From AWTP1-13 sp963775835 (GTDB taxonomy: Bacteria; Pseudomonadota; Alphaproteobacteria; Rhizobiales; Hyphomicrobiaceae): DNA of 64,000 nt. Positions 7,640 through 16,662 of the stretch are shown piece after piece. Made by a program: the position numbers and the translations under genes. Below the pieces are notes generated by a model. It was not told the origin of the DNA and ran no database searches. It worked only from the letters and a program-made list of their open reading frames with translations. Position 1 is the first letter of the stretch; each line of letters begins with the position of its first letter. The stretch covers positions 1 through 64,000 of the forward strand of contig CAVZKV010000028.1 of assembly GCA_963775835.1 (NCBI GenBank), read 5' to 3'.

Positions 7640-8659
7640 TTAACCCTTGCCCTTTCCGGATTGTGCGCGTGGGTGTTGCAAGCTGAAGACGTAGCCAGCG
7701 CCGTCCTTGGTCATCCGACCGACCCCGGGCCAGGGGAAGTGGGAGCCATAGATCATGATGTCATCTGTTACGACGCGATCGAGCAGCTTGCGACGCGAGG
7801 TCTCGGCAGCCGGCGCGTCTTGATCGTAGACCCCGTGCCAGCCTGGATGCCGCCCAACCAGCGCCGGCATGTAGACGGTATCAGCGGCAATCATGAGTTG
7901 CTGATTGCCTGCGCTCAGGTGAAATGCGGTGTGGCCGGGTGTGTGGCCCGGTGCATTGACAAAGCGGATGCCGGGCACAACTTCGTCCTCGCCGGCGACC
8001 GGCAAGACGTTCTTCCATTGCGGGATCACAGCTTGGATGCGCCGTGCAAGCGGCCAGCGGGCTTGGGGCACTCGGTCAACGAGCGACGGGTCCGTCCACC
8101 ATTTGTATTCGGCGGCGGGCACGATGATCTCAGCATTCGGGAACACTGGTGCATTGGTCCTGCTTTGCAGCAGCCCGAAGATGTGATCGGGATGGAAGTG
8201 CGAGATAAGTATTGTCTCTATCCGGCGAGGATCGATGCCGGCCGAACGCATATTGCGTATCATATTCCCGGAGGTGAAGACCGATTGCGGATTGTAGGCC
8301 TGCACCTGACCCCCACCTCCTGCGTCGCAGAGCGTGAGCTTGCCGTTAACGTTGACCACGAGGGCCGAAATCGGAATCGGGATAAAATCAGAGCGCAACC
8401 CCGCGCGTGCCAGAGCCTTCTTGGTCTGTTCGACGGTGGCGTTGCTGAAGTAGGCTGGATCGTGCGCCTTCTCCCAGATGCCGTCGTACAAAACGGTGCA
8501 GTGTGCTGCCCCGACGCGAAAGCGATGGAAACCCGGCGTCGGATCCGGCGTCTTGGCGCGGCGCACTGGCGCGCTGATTGCGATGGGCCCATCAAGCCCA
8601 AAGGCGGCCGCCGCTACCGCCGCCGACAGAATGACATTCCGACGTGTCGTACCCCCCAT
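7640..8659 (-). CDS. Tat-exported MBL-fold metallo-hydrolase
   Basis: 339 aa from the ATG at 8659, which opens a twin-arginine signal (TTRRNVILSAAVAAAAFGL) and has GAAGGGGG just upstream; longer readings add no plausible sequence. Metal-binding HFHPDH at residues 154-159, GHTPGHTAF and the final GSHFPWPG histidine complete a beta-lactamase-fold dinuclear zinc site. The closest functional relatives I recognise are quorum-quenching lactonase-like and related periplasmic hydrolases, but the substrate is not evident. Single-gene unit. Confidence 0.88.
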   Translation of the reverse strand: MGGTTRRNVILSAAVAAAAFGLDGPIAISAPVRRAKTPDPTPGFHRFRVGAAHCTVLYDGIWEKAHDPAYFSNATVEQTKKALARAGLRSDFIPIPISALVVNVNGKLTLCDAGGGGQVQAYNPQSVFTSGNMIRNMRSAGIDPRRIETILISHFHPDHIFGLLQSRTNAPVFPNAEIIVPAAEYKWWTDPSLVDRVPQARWPLARRIQAVIPQWKNVLPVAGEDEVVPGIRFVNAPGHTPGHTAFHLSAGNQQLMIAADTVYMPALVGRHPGWHGVYDQDAPAAETSRRKLLDRVVTDDIMIYGSHFPWPGVGRMTKDGAGYVFSLQHPRAQSGKGKG

Positions 8660-9355
8660 CGCACTACCCCCTTCGGCAAAGCACTCTTGGCTATTGGCGC
8701 CAACTACATATTGGGTCAGGCGGGCGTGCCAGCGATCACACAATCGCAGTACAGGTGCCAACGTCACAGCGCGGCGAGTTCGGCACTCCGGCATCACCGG
8801 GGCAACACTCCGCTCCGCGGTCTTAACGCACGAGGGGGCAAACTTATTCCATGTCGGCTCGATTCAATTGTCACCCCGGCACAAGAAGACGAAAAAATCT
8901 GTCCGTCCCGGGACAAATGCCCACCTTGGACAGCGTGGGCGCTGACGCCCTGGCGGCGAACGAGGCGGATGAATTCGGCAGCCGTCACGCCCCCTGGAAG
9001 GCTCTGGGCGAGCATAACGCACGGAAGTGTCTCAATGAACGGACACTTGCCGCAATGAGTTGGCCAGATTGGGCCGAAGATGGCCGAGGTCGCACCCTAT
9101 CGCGCAGCAAGCTAGCCGCGACCGAGCCTCGCCGGGCCGGAAGCCGCGGTCTCGACCCAGTCGGGTCATGGTCGCTCGGCCGGCCCGACGATCGCTCGGC
9201 GCCTCACGGTCCAACCTGACAGCCAGCGCCACGATGATCGGGCAAGACACCCCCAGCGCGCTTACCCCGCCGCCGCAGGCTTTTTTTACAGGCGCGAGCA
9301 CGATGGCACATTGAGCCAGCTGGGCGATCACAGCCTGTTCGGAGCGCCAATCAAC
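8660..9355. other. Intergenic stretch, no gene seen
   Basis: About 700 bases between two minus-strand genes. Frames on both strands are short, arginine-rich and without ribosome sites; no repeat, tRNA or convincing hairpin noticed. Confidence 0.5.
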
Positions 9356-10609
9356 CTACCGTACGGAATAAAACTGCGAACCCCCGCTACCGGCTGCGGG
9401 CCGAGAGACCGCCGCACCACAGCGCCGACAAGTGTCAGGATGGCATGCGCGGCAGAACGCCTTGCCGCATCCTCGGCAAGGGGATTGGCCCTCGGCCGGC
9501 GTCAAATGCAGCCCCTCATCGCACACGATGCGTGTGCGCTCGACGCTTTCGCCCCAGTCGCAGGGAGCCGGCTCCATACGACGGGCGGCAATATGCCAGT
9601 CCACGGCGATCGTTCGTTCGCCCTTGCGCCGCTTGATGAGCAGGTTGTGCCGATAGACAGGCGCAATGACGGCGAGCGACTGCACCCACTCGACCTTCAC
9701 AGTGAGCGCGTAGTTGTGTCGCAGGTCGTCGAGCTTGGCAGCGTATTCCCGTTCGATGGCGCTAATGCGCATGCGCTCGCGAGCGATCGCAGCCGCAGAC
9801 TTCTCCGATGCTTTCGCCTCTTCTTCATTCCCCTTCTTGCCCCTCCCGCCCGGACCGGCGGCCCGCTCCAAGCCGGTGAGCTTGGCGATCGCCGCGTTCC
9901 GCAGGTCCTCGTGGTAGGCGTGCACGCGATCACGGTCGCGGCGGGCGCGCCGCTGCATCGCGATGAGGAACGGCTCAAGGTCGGCGCGGACTAGACGTTC
10001 GACGATTGGTAGTGCGCGTGCCGCAATCATGTCCGCCGGCCAGGCCGTGCCCGTGGCTCCGATCGCATCCGGCGTCGGCGCCTGCCAGCCGTCCGCGCGA
10101 TCGAGCGAGCGCCGCAACGCCGCCACCAGCTCGTCGTGGAGCAGCGCTCCCGTCGTGCAATTGAAGCCGAGCCACACGATGCCGTCGCGCTTCTCGTCGG
10201 AGATGGCCGTGTAGCGGAACGAAAGAAGCAGGCAATTGCACCTGGCGAGCTCCACGGCTTTAAGGCGCCAAATGGCATTGGGCAGCTCCAGGGTGCCAGA
10301 GATCAGTCGTTCGGGGTTGTTCGGCGGAGCCGTTCCTTCTGGCAGCGCGATCTGCTGCACCGCGCTCCTGCCGCGCTCATCGAGCAGGGCCCCGAGGCGG
10401 TCGAGCCAGTCATCTTCAAGCCCAATTGGGATCGAGCCGGCCTGCGCGCCGGCGCCGGTGCCGAAGCTCAGCCGCGCGAGATCGGGCCAGCCGAACCGGG
10501 TTCGCAACGCCTCGGGCGCCATGACGTCGAGGCCGCCAGGCTCCACGACGTCCACGATGGCGCCTTCCCTCTGCAGGAGATCGGACACGAAATCGCGTAG
10601 CGCAGTCAT
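9356..10609 (-). CDS. Partner of the SNF2 helicase; C-terminal zinc-ribbon-like protein
   Basis: 417 aa, family not recognised by name. The N-terminal half is globular (LPNAIWRLKAVELARCNCLL, WLGFNCTTGALL). The middle (about 235-310) is a long charged helix likely to form a coiled coil (rich in E, K and R with REYAAKLDDLRHN). The C-terminus carries a cysteine-rich cluster CRGCGKAFCRACHPDTCRRCG, consistent with one or two zinc sites. It lies 101 bases downstream of the SNF2 helicase on the same strand and was probably cotranscribed. Coiled coil plus zinc ribbon suggests a DNA- or protein-binding accessory subunit of the helicase; the role is inferred. Confidence 0.8.
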   Translation of the reverse strand: MTALRDFVSDLLQREGAIVDVVEPGGLDVMAPEALRTRFGWPDLARLSFGTGAGAQAGSIPIGLEDDWLDRLGALLDERGRSAVQQIALPEGTAPPNNPERLISGTLELPNAIWRLKAVELARCNCLLLSFRYTAISDEKRDGIVWLGFNCTTGALLHDELVAALRRSLDRADGWQAPTPDAIGATGTAWPADMIAARALPIVERLVRADLEPFLIAMQRRARRDRDRVHAYHEDLRNAAIAKLTGLERAAGPGGRGKKGNEEEAKASEKSAAAIARERMRISAIEREYAAKLDDLRHNYALTVKVEWVQSLAVIAPVYRHNLLIKRRKGERTIAVDWHIAARRMEPAPCDWGESVERTRIVCDEGLHLTPAEGQSPCRGCGKAFCRACHPDTCRRCGAAVSRPAAGSGGSQFYSVR

Positions 10610-10710
10610 GAGATTTGCCTCTTGGGGAAATCGGAAGTCCGGAAGTCGGCAACTCGGAGATTAGAAGGCAAAAGGTAGGACACGAGGAAGTGGACTGTAG
10701 TTTCTGCTCC

Positions 10711-13212
10711 TCACCCCGTCTCGAAATCCTGACCGAACAGCCGCTCGTCGAGCTCCTTGGCTTGGTCGTGCCGGCGGCGGGCGACATCGAGCCTATCGCC
10801 GAGCGCATCGAATGCCGCCGTGCGGCCGGCCTCGCTCGCCTCGAGCCATGCATCGAGGACGAGATCTGGGAACTCGCGTTCCTCTTCGACACTGCCGATG
10901 ATGGCGCCGATCTCGCCGACCACCAGCTCGAACATCGAGATCTTCTCCTCGAGCAGCCCCAGCACCTTCTCCTCGACGGTGCCGCGGACGACGAGATTGA
11001 ATACGAACACCTCGCGCGTCTGGCCGATACGGTCGATGCGGCCGATCCGCTGCTCGATCGCCATCGGGTTCCATGGCACGTCGAAGTTGATCAGTGTGTT
11101 GCAGAACTGGATGTTACGGCCTTCGCCGCCGGTTTGGGTGCACAACAGCACCGAGGATTGCTCGCGAAAGACTGCGATCGCGGCGTCCTTGTCGGGACCG
11201 CTCATGCTGCCGTCGAAGCGGGCATGTCCGATGCCTTCCGCCTCCAGCCGCGCCGCCAGATGCTTGAGCGTCTCACGTGACTGCACGAAGACGAGCTTCT
11301 TCTCGTCCGCGTTGCGCCGCAGGAGATTAAGCAGCGCTGCCTCCTTGCCGCCGCACGGAATTGCGGCGAAACGGTCTGCGAGAGCGCGCCAAGTTTTGTC
11401 GCCATCGAGTTTGTCGGCGATGCGCGCGGCGGCGCTGGACGCGGCCGCAGGCGAGGAACCCGCCGCGCCGAGCAGATGATGCAGCATCAGACGCTGCCGT
11501 CCCACGCCGCCCGTGCCGCACCCGGCAACGAGGGCCCGCGCCGCATCGGCGACGCCAGCGTAGGCCTCGGCCTCGCCTGCAGCCGGCTCTGCCTTGATGG
11601 TAACCGCCGTCCGGCGCGGCAGCTTAAGGGCTGCCACGGCGCGTGTGTTGCGGATCATGGCGCTGCGCACAAGCTGGCGCAGATTGTCGACGTTGGCCGG
11701 TTGGCGCGGCTTGCCCGGCAGCATGTAGGCGGCACGGAACTCTGCCTGCGTCTTGAAGATACCCGGTTTCAGCAGCGTCAACAGATTGTAGAGCTCGATC
11801 AGGTCGTTCTGCACCGGCGTCGCCGACAACAACAGTAGAAAGCGCTTGTTCAGTGCATCGACAAGCTTCCATCCCGCGCTGGAGCGATCGCGGAGATGGT
11901 GGGCCTCGTCGACGACCACGATGTCGAGCTGGCGCCGGGCCAGCACCTCCATGTGCTCGCGCCGCCGCGCGGTCGCGATCGAGGCGACGATGCGGGGCTG
12001 ATCCCAGAAGGCGTGCGGATCTTCGCGCAGCAATGCGTCATAGGTGGTCGCGAACTGGAGGTTGAACTTGGTCTCCAGTTCCTCCCGCCACTGGCCGACC
12101 AGCGAGGCCGGCGTCAGCACCAGGGAACACGCCGCCATGCCGCGCAGCGCGTACTCCTTCAGCACCATCGCGGCCTCGATCGTTTTGCCGAGGCCGACCT
12201 CGTCAGCAAGCAGCACGCGGCCACGGAATTGCTTGAGTACCTTGCGCACGGTCTCGATCTGATGCCACAGCGGCTCCACACCGACGAGGTGCGGAAGGCA
12301 CATCAATTCGTCGAAGCCCTGCACGAGGCTGAGATGAGCAAGCCGCTCGCGAAGCTGGAAGTCGCGCCCTTCGGTTTCCGGCGCGCGTCCAAGCCCCGCG
12401 ATCAGCGGGGCGGCGTTGAGCTGGAAGGCGAGCGGAATGTCGATATCGACCAGCGGCAGCGGCGCGGGTGCCGCCGGCACAGCTTCGGACGCCGGCACCT
12501 CGACGGCCGGCCTGGCAGGCTTTCCCCCAGTCGACCTAGCCGTCGCTTTTTTGCCGCGTTGCTCGGTCGCGGCTGTCTTGCGCACCTGAGGCGCTTTTGC
12601 GCCCTTTGTCGCCCCGCCTCGCTCGGACACACGCGGGCGCAGAGGTTGATCGCGGCCCATGATCTGGTTGAGGTGTCGGATCAGCCAGTCGGAATGGGAG
12701 CGTCCCGCCGGGAAATGACTGATCGCAGCGAACGGGCCGGTCAGTCGGTGGCGCTCGAGAAGCCGCCGCCCAGCACCTTGCAGGCCGGCCAAATTCAGGG
12801 CGAGCGCCCTCAGCAGGTGCTCGCTGGTCGACGACGCCCTCTTGTGAAAGCGCTTGAGGAAAACCAATGCGCGTGGATGATCGCCGTCGATGAGTGCGGC
12901 ATTGGCCGCCAGCAGCAGCAGATCTGGATCGCCCGGGCACGCCTTGAGCGCCGCCTCCGCCAGCGGCAGATAGCCATCGGCCGGCTGCAAACGCTCGAAC
13001 GCGCTGACCAGGCGCTGTAACCAGAGGTCTGGATCTGCCTCTTGCCGCGAATCGTAGGCCGGCCCGACAGCGCCCGCTCCACGGGTGCTGCCCTGCACGG
13101 GCCCCTCCCCGTCGCCGGTTGCGTCGCTTGCCCCGCTTCCAGCATGGGATGTTCTCGAAATCGCCGGCAGGTCGGGAAACAGCTCAATCTGCCGCTGTGC
13201 ACCGCGTGGCAT
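10711..13212 (-). CDS. SNF2-family (RapA-like) DNA helicase/translocase
   Basis: 833 aa from the ATG at 13212 (GAGG Shine-Dalgarno); a 34-residue extension to 13314 is open but unlikely. The N-terminal 270 residues are variable and linker-like. The SNF2 core follows: motif I DEVGLGKTIEAA, Ia LVLTPASLVGQW, motif II VVDEAHHLRD, motif III LSATPVQNDL. The helicase C domain has FVQSRETLKHLA, HARFDGSMSG, LLCTQTGGEGRN, INFDVPWNP and QRIGRIDRIGQ. All catalytic motifs are intact. It should translocate on duplex DNA using ATP. RapA-like enzymes recycle RNA polymerase, and similar SNF2 proteins with an adjacent partner gene also occur in phage-defence modules; the sequence does not decide between them. 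Confidence 0.9.
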   Translation of the reverse strand: MPRGAQRQIELFPDLPAISRTSHAGSGASDATGDGEGPVQGSTRGAGAVGPAYDSRQEADPDLWLQRLVSAFERLQPADGYLPLAEAALKACPGDPDLLLLAANAALIDGDHPRALVFLKRFHKRASSTSEHLLRALALNLAGLQGAGRRLLERHRLTGPFAAISHFPAGRSHSDWLIRHLNQIMGRDQPLRPRVSERGGATKGAKAPQVRKTAATEQRGKKATARSTGGKPARPAVEVPASEAVPAAPAPLPLVDIDIPLAFQLNAAPLIAGLGRAPETEGRDFQLRERLAHLSLVQGFDELMCLPHLVGVEPLWHQIETVRKVLKQFRGRVLLADEVGLGKTIEAAMVLKEYALRGMAACSLVLTPASLVGQWREELETKFNLQFATTYDALLREDPHAFWDQPRIVASIATARRREHMEVLARRQLDIVVVDEAHHLRDRSSAGWKLVDALNKRFLLLLSATPVQNDLIELYNLLTLLKPGIFKTQAEFRAAYMLPGKPRQPANVDNLRQLVRSAMIRNTRAVAALKLPRRTAVTIKAEPAAGEAEAYAGVADAARALVAGCGTGGVGRQRLMLHHLLGAAGSSPAAASSAAARIADKLDGDKTWRALADRFAAIPCGGKEAALLNLLRRNADEKKLVFVQSRETLKHLAARLEAEGIGHARFDGSMSGPDKDAAIAVFREQSSVLLCTQTGGEGRNIQFCNTLINFDVPWNPMAIEQRIGRIDRIGQTREVFVFNLVVRGTVEEKVLGLLEEKISMFELVVGEIGAIIGSVEEEREFPDLVLDAWLEASEAGRTAAFDALGDRLDVARRRHDQAKELDERLFGQDFETG

Positions 13213-13538
13213 CGCGTCACCGCCTCGGGCTTGGCGGATGTCCGGCACGCAAAGCACGATGTTCGCCGCCCATCCCACGCCATCACTGGCAAAGGTCGGA
13301 TAGAGCCGCAACATTTCGATGGTGCGTTACGGCGATCTGCTGTGGATATGGCGGCGATGCCCAATCAATGCGCACCCTCCGCCTCAAATCACAAGGCGAT
13401 TTCAATTACAAAGGTGTTCGCAGTCGCATCCTGTCCGGCGTGCCCTGATCTCGAATGATTCTCAGTCCAGCAACATCGGATGCAGCCTCCGATGAACTGT
13501 GGCTCTGCGCGAACGTCAGGTGAAGCCGATAAAGGCTA
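13213..13538. other. Intergenic stretch between helicase and cold-shock gene
   Basis: About 325 bases, AT-richer toward 13380-13440, presumably holding the helicase promoter. No gene or strong hairpin seen. Confidence 0.4.
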
Positions 13539-13745
13539 CTAGATTTTCTTAAGCTGTGCGGCTTGCTTGCCTCTTCCTTTGCGATCGTCTTCGAGGACGA
13601 AGCTTACTCTGTCTCCTTCGTTGAGCATACGAATGCCCGCGGCCTCAAGCGCGCTCGCGTGAACGAATACGTCCTTGCCACCGTCATCAGACTCAATAAA
13701 TCCAAAGCCCTTCGCCGCGTTGAAGAACTTCACGGTCCCATTCAT
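13539..13745 (-). CDS. Cold-shock domain protein (CspA family)
   Basis: 68 aa from the ATG at 13745 (MNGTVKFFNAAKGFGFIE). Both RNA-binding motifs are present: KGFGFI (RNP1) and DVFVHASAL (RNP2-like), followed by the usual GDRVSFVLEDDRKGRGKQA. Binds single-stranded RNA/DNA as an RNA chaperone. A 14-residue upstream extension is open but unlike the family. Full family length; monocistronic, with rpoZ-DUF1488 upstream on the same strand. Confidence 0.93.
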   Translation of the reverse strand: MNGTVKFFNAAKGFGFIESDDGGKDVFVHASALEAAGIRMLNEGDRVSFVLEDDRKGRGKQAAQLKKI

Positions 13746-13808
13746 GGCGAACTCCGTTGGTCGCGATTGGAAAACAATTCTCGGCACTCTTGTAGCACGG
13801 TCACAAAC

Positions 13809-14087
13809 TCAAGGGCTCGAAGACTTTAGATCGCCGCCCTGCACGATCACCGCGCCGCTTTCCTCGCATTGCCCGCGCTGGTGCTTCACGTTTGCAACTT
13901 GCTCGATAGCGTTCCTGTGTTTGTTGAAGCAAGCGAGATACCGGCCCGCTCCGGGTCGCGCACGCTCGATATCATCAAGCGCGGCATGTGTAACCAAGAC
14001 TGCAACGAGCGTTGTGCCATCGAGCATAGCGAACCGCACGCCCCGTATGGTCTCCCACGCTGGATTGCCAACCGACGATAGGCTCAT
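13809..14087 (-). CDS. DUF1488-like small protein
   Basis: 92 aa resembling the DUF1488 family (single-domain alpha/beta proteins common in rhizobia): VRFAMLDGTTLVAVLVTHAALDDI, then RYLACFNKHRNAIEQVA and a strand near the end (GAVIVQGGDL). Starts ten bases after the rpoZ stop on the same strand, so the two form a small operon. The family's function is unknown; the assignment is by recollection of its pattern. Confidence 0.7.
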   Translation of the reverse strand: MSLSSVGNPAWETIRGVRFAMLDGTTLVAVLVTHAALDDIERARPGAGRYLACFNKHRNAIEQVANVKHQRGQCEESGAVIVQGGDLKSSSP

Positions 14088-14097
14088 GGCTTGTCTG

Positions 14098-14499
14098 CTA
14101 GCTGCCAGACGAAATCTGCGGCTCGACGGGCGTCCACTTCTCCAAGCCGCGCAAGAGCTCCTCTTCTGTCATCGCGTCAATGGTCGTGTCGCTCGACTGA
14201 CTGTCGCGTCCAAGGGTGGGGCGATCTTGGCGCGGCGCCATCGGTGCGGCTGCCCCCTCCGGTTCATCGATCTCAACCTGTTCCTGAATTGAGTGAATGA
14301 GGCTTTCGCGCAAGTCGTTAGCCGAGATGGTCTTCGCAGCGATTTCGCGCAGTGCGATCACAGGGTTCTTGTCATTCTCAGGCTCAACGGTGATGTGAGC
14401 ACCGGCTCCGAGCATGCGAGCGCGATGCGTTGCGATGAGCAAGAGCTCAAACCTGTTGGGTATTTTGTCAACGCAATCTTCGACGGTCACGCGCGCCAT
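14098..14499 (-). CDS. rpoZ: RNA polymerase omega subunit
   Basis: 133 aa with the alphaproteobacterial omega pattern: MARVTVEDCVDKIPNRFELL, THRARMLGAGAHITVEPEND, KNPVIALREIAAKTIS and an acidic tail (VEIDEPE). It binds the beta' subunit and assists polymerase assembly. The usual chromosomal rpoZ of these bacteria lies beside the (p)ppGpp synthetase gene; here it sits among small accessory genes with a DUF1488 gene, so it may be a second copy. No internal damage. Confidence 0.9.
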   Translation of the reverse strand: MARVTVEDCVDKIPNRFELLLIATHRARMLGAGAHITVEPENDKNPVIALREIAAKTISANDLRESLIHSIQEQVEIDEPEGAAAPMAPRQDRPTLGRDSQSSDTTIDAMTEEELLRGLEKWTPVEPQISSGS

Positions 14500-14605
14500 G
14501 CGATGTTCCCTTTGCCAGCATTGTTGTTACAAAAGAGCTGGCCGCGCCAGGGTAGATCGACGAACCTCGCACTGCCATTCGTCATCCTACACGTTTATTA
14601 ACGCA

Positions 14606-15187
14606 TTAGCTAATCGACAGTTCTTGCCAGTATATGCCCACGATTTGGCTGAAGGCAGCCACCCAAGGCGTGGACTTCCGTGTGCCCGCCGACAAACCCG
14701 AGTTCCCAAACGCGCACGCCTCAGTTGCAAGCGTGGCGACCAGCGGAGTAGCAACAAGCCCTTGCCATAGCGAGCTCTGCCCAAACTTCATTGGACCGAT
14801 ACGAACTTCGTTCGGCCGATAGGTGTGACAGGCCTTCCCGGTGGCATAGATCGTATCGCCTACTCGGTGGTTGACTTTGGTCTTGTGGTAGACCGCATAG
14901 GAGCCGATGACGCTTTCAGGCCGAACGGTACCCTCGGGGATTTCCTCGGCTGATGGCTTCGGCTGATCGAAGAAGTTGAGGTCTTGGGCGTCTTCGATCG
15001 GGAATGCGCATACGTTCGATTTGGGCTTCTCCCAGAAAATGATCTCGATTTCAAAGCCACCATCTTCCAAGCCTTCCTTCGGCTGAAGCGGATAGGCATG
15101 CATCTCTTGCGTCGCACCCGTTCCACTTGATGCGGTCGGCGAGAAAGGCGCTGATGCCCAACGCTTGGCGTCGTAGCGGACAGTCAT
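14606..15187 (-). CDS. Hypothetical protein (193 aa)
   Basis: From the ATG at 15187, preceded by GGAGA at a good distance; the longer reading to 15376 lacks this. The central part is protein-like (DGGFEIEIIFWEKPKSN, then SVIGSYAVYHKTKVNHRVGD, TYRPNEVRIGPM). A hydrophobic patch (LVATPLVATLATEACAFG) near the C-terminus could be a membrane segment. No family recognised and no signal peptide. Neighbours give no clear functional hint. Confidence 0.5.
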   Translation of the reverse strand: MTVRYDAKRWASAPFSPTASSGTGATQEMHAYPLQPKEGLEDGGFEIEIIFWEKPKSNVCAFPIEDAQDLNFFDQPKPSAEEIPEGTVRPESVIGSYAVYHKTKVNHRVGDTIYATGKACHTYRPNEVRIGPMKFGQSSLWQGLVATPLVATLATEACAFGNSGLSAGTRKSTPWVAAFSQIVGIYWQELSIS

Positions 15188-15689
15188 ACCAGCATCTCCG
15201 CTGCATTTCGATAGCCTAACAGCAGGAGGGTCGCGATCGGCCTCGGTCTTGTTCTCCCGGTGCTTCGACGTACTCATCGACGCGGGTTCGCAATTCTCGG
15301 CGGAGATCATTTCAGAATCGACGGCGGCCGTGCCGCCAGCTCCGACCGCAAGTGCCGTGGCTTGTGCACGGTGCAATGTTGGATGGCATGAGGCGCACCC
15401 TCTCTGCTGGGCACCATTCGCAATGGTCGGTTGAGGGTGGGCGGGACGGCAGCTGACGGACGAGCTGCACGTGTGTCAGCAAATTCTGCGGGAGCGCAGC
15501 GAGTTACCTAACGGACAAATTCTCGTCCCATGAGGTCGGTTCTGGCGTGCATCTGCGCCGCCAAGCTAGGACCGATCCCGTTACAGGGAACTGGACCAAG
15601 AATGTCTGCGGGTGCGGGACTGCAGACTGGAGTGGCGGCGATCTGGCCGCGCGGAGCCGGGTCCGGATTTCTGCCGGAAAGCGGTGTTC
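15188..15689. other. Stretch with no gene seen
   Basis: About 500 bases upstream of the hypothetical protein gene and beyond the CGNR remnant; only short frames with no recognisable sequence. Confidence 0.4.
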
Positions 15690-15998
15690 TTACCGCTCAG
15701 CGCGTCCCTTCTTTGCACGATTCCCGCATGTCGCCATCTCGCACCAGCGGCGCGATCCGTTTTGGGTGCGATCGATGAACAGCCAACGGCAATCCTCAGG
15801 CGGACATTGCTTTAGACGGCCGAGTTCATCGCCGCGCAGGAGGTCGAGCGCGGCCCACGCGATGGGCCCCACGATGCGGTCATCGCGCACGAAGTCCAGC
15901 CGGACCGGCGTGCCGACAAGCGAAGCAGCGGCGAGGCGGAGATGCGAGGTCGCGGATCGTGGCCAGCGACTGCGCCGGCGGCGTTGTCCTGCGCGCAA
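15690..15998 (-). pseudogene. CGNR zinc-finger protein remnant (C-terminal part)
   Basis: The C-terminal end is diagnostic: LKQCPPEDCRWLFIDRTQNGSRRWCEMATCGNRAK, matching the CGNR zinc finger of ABATE/CGNR stress-type transcription factors (cysteines C, C, C, C of the finger all present). The preceding residues (WAALDLL) fit the family. The N-terminal ABATE domain cannot be read: upstream the coding signal shifts to another frame (SLATIRDLASPPRR) and fades. Truncated and frame-damaged relic. Confidence 0.75.
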
Positions 15999-16199
15999 TG
16001 GCTACGCCGACCGCTTCAATGGCGCGGCGCAGATGATGGACTGACTTTCTTTGAAATCCGCGACTGCGGCCGGTGGCGGTCCGCGGAGCGTTGGCTGGGC
16101 CAATAGATTGGTGCCCCAGAACCTGTCGGGAAACCGGACGCTGTACTGCCAGGATCTGAAACTCAAGAAATCGAAGAATAGGACCTGGGAGCTCTTAGC

Positions 16200-16493
16200 C
16201 TAAAAACTATGAGTTCTCGCGCTGTTTGGGGGCAAGGGCGCAGAGAGCCCAGGAGGGCTGATCTTCGCTGCAATGCAAGGATCAGAAATTGGCCGAACGG
16301 GTGGGGACCGCCTGACCCTCAGGCCGTCACCAAGAATCGGCGATAGCTCGTGAGGTGGATGCCCTTGCGACAGCCTCGCTAACGTGCTCCTGCTATGGAG
16401 GATGTATGGGATGTCTCGGGCGTTGAGACGCTCGCAAATTTTACCAGCGCCGCCATCGCTCAACCCGAAATCGAAAATAGCGGTAGCGAGATC
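16200..16493 (-). pseudogene. Response-regulator receiver fragment
   Basis: A short readable stretch, PDLATAIFDFGLSDGGAGKI then CERLNARDIPYILHS, matches the middle of small stand-alone receiver domains (phospho-Asp strand followed by an R-x-IPYI-type strand). A stop codon directly precedes PDLATAIF and the sequence after ILHS is not family-like. So only about 40 codons survive, probably as a decayed gene. Position of the phospho-acceptor is consistent with the D of IFDF. Confidence 0.55.
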
Positions 16494-16662
16494 GGGTTAT
16501 TGGCACAGTAATGCGCAGGCACGGGGCGCCGAACGTCAGCCGGTACGATATCAATCGTGCACCGAGAGCCGCGGCCCGCGGCACGATGGATCCTGATGAC
16601 AAGAACCGGAATGGTCGCCACATTGAACGATCTGCGGCCGAAGGCACCGAGAGCGCGCCCAT

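Noticed and set aside
10620..10680. Repeated GGAAGTC words between the helicase and its partner
   Set aside because: Only two short copies; no clear structure, likely low-complexity spacer.
13809..14292. Long plus-strand frames across DUF1488 and rpoZ
   Set aside because: Mirror readings of clearly recognised minus-strand genes.
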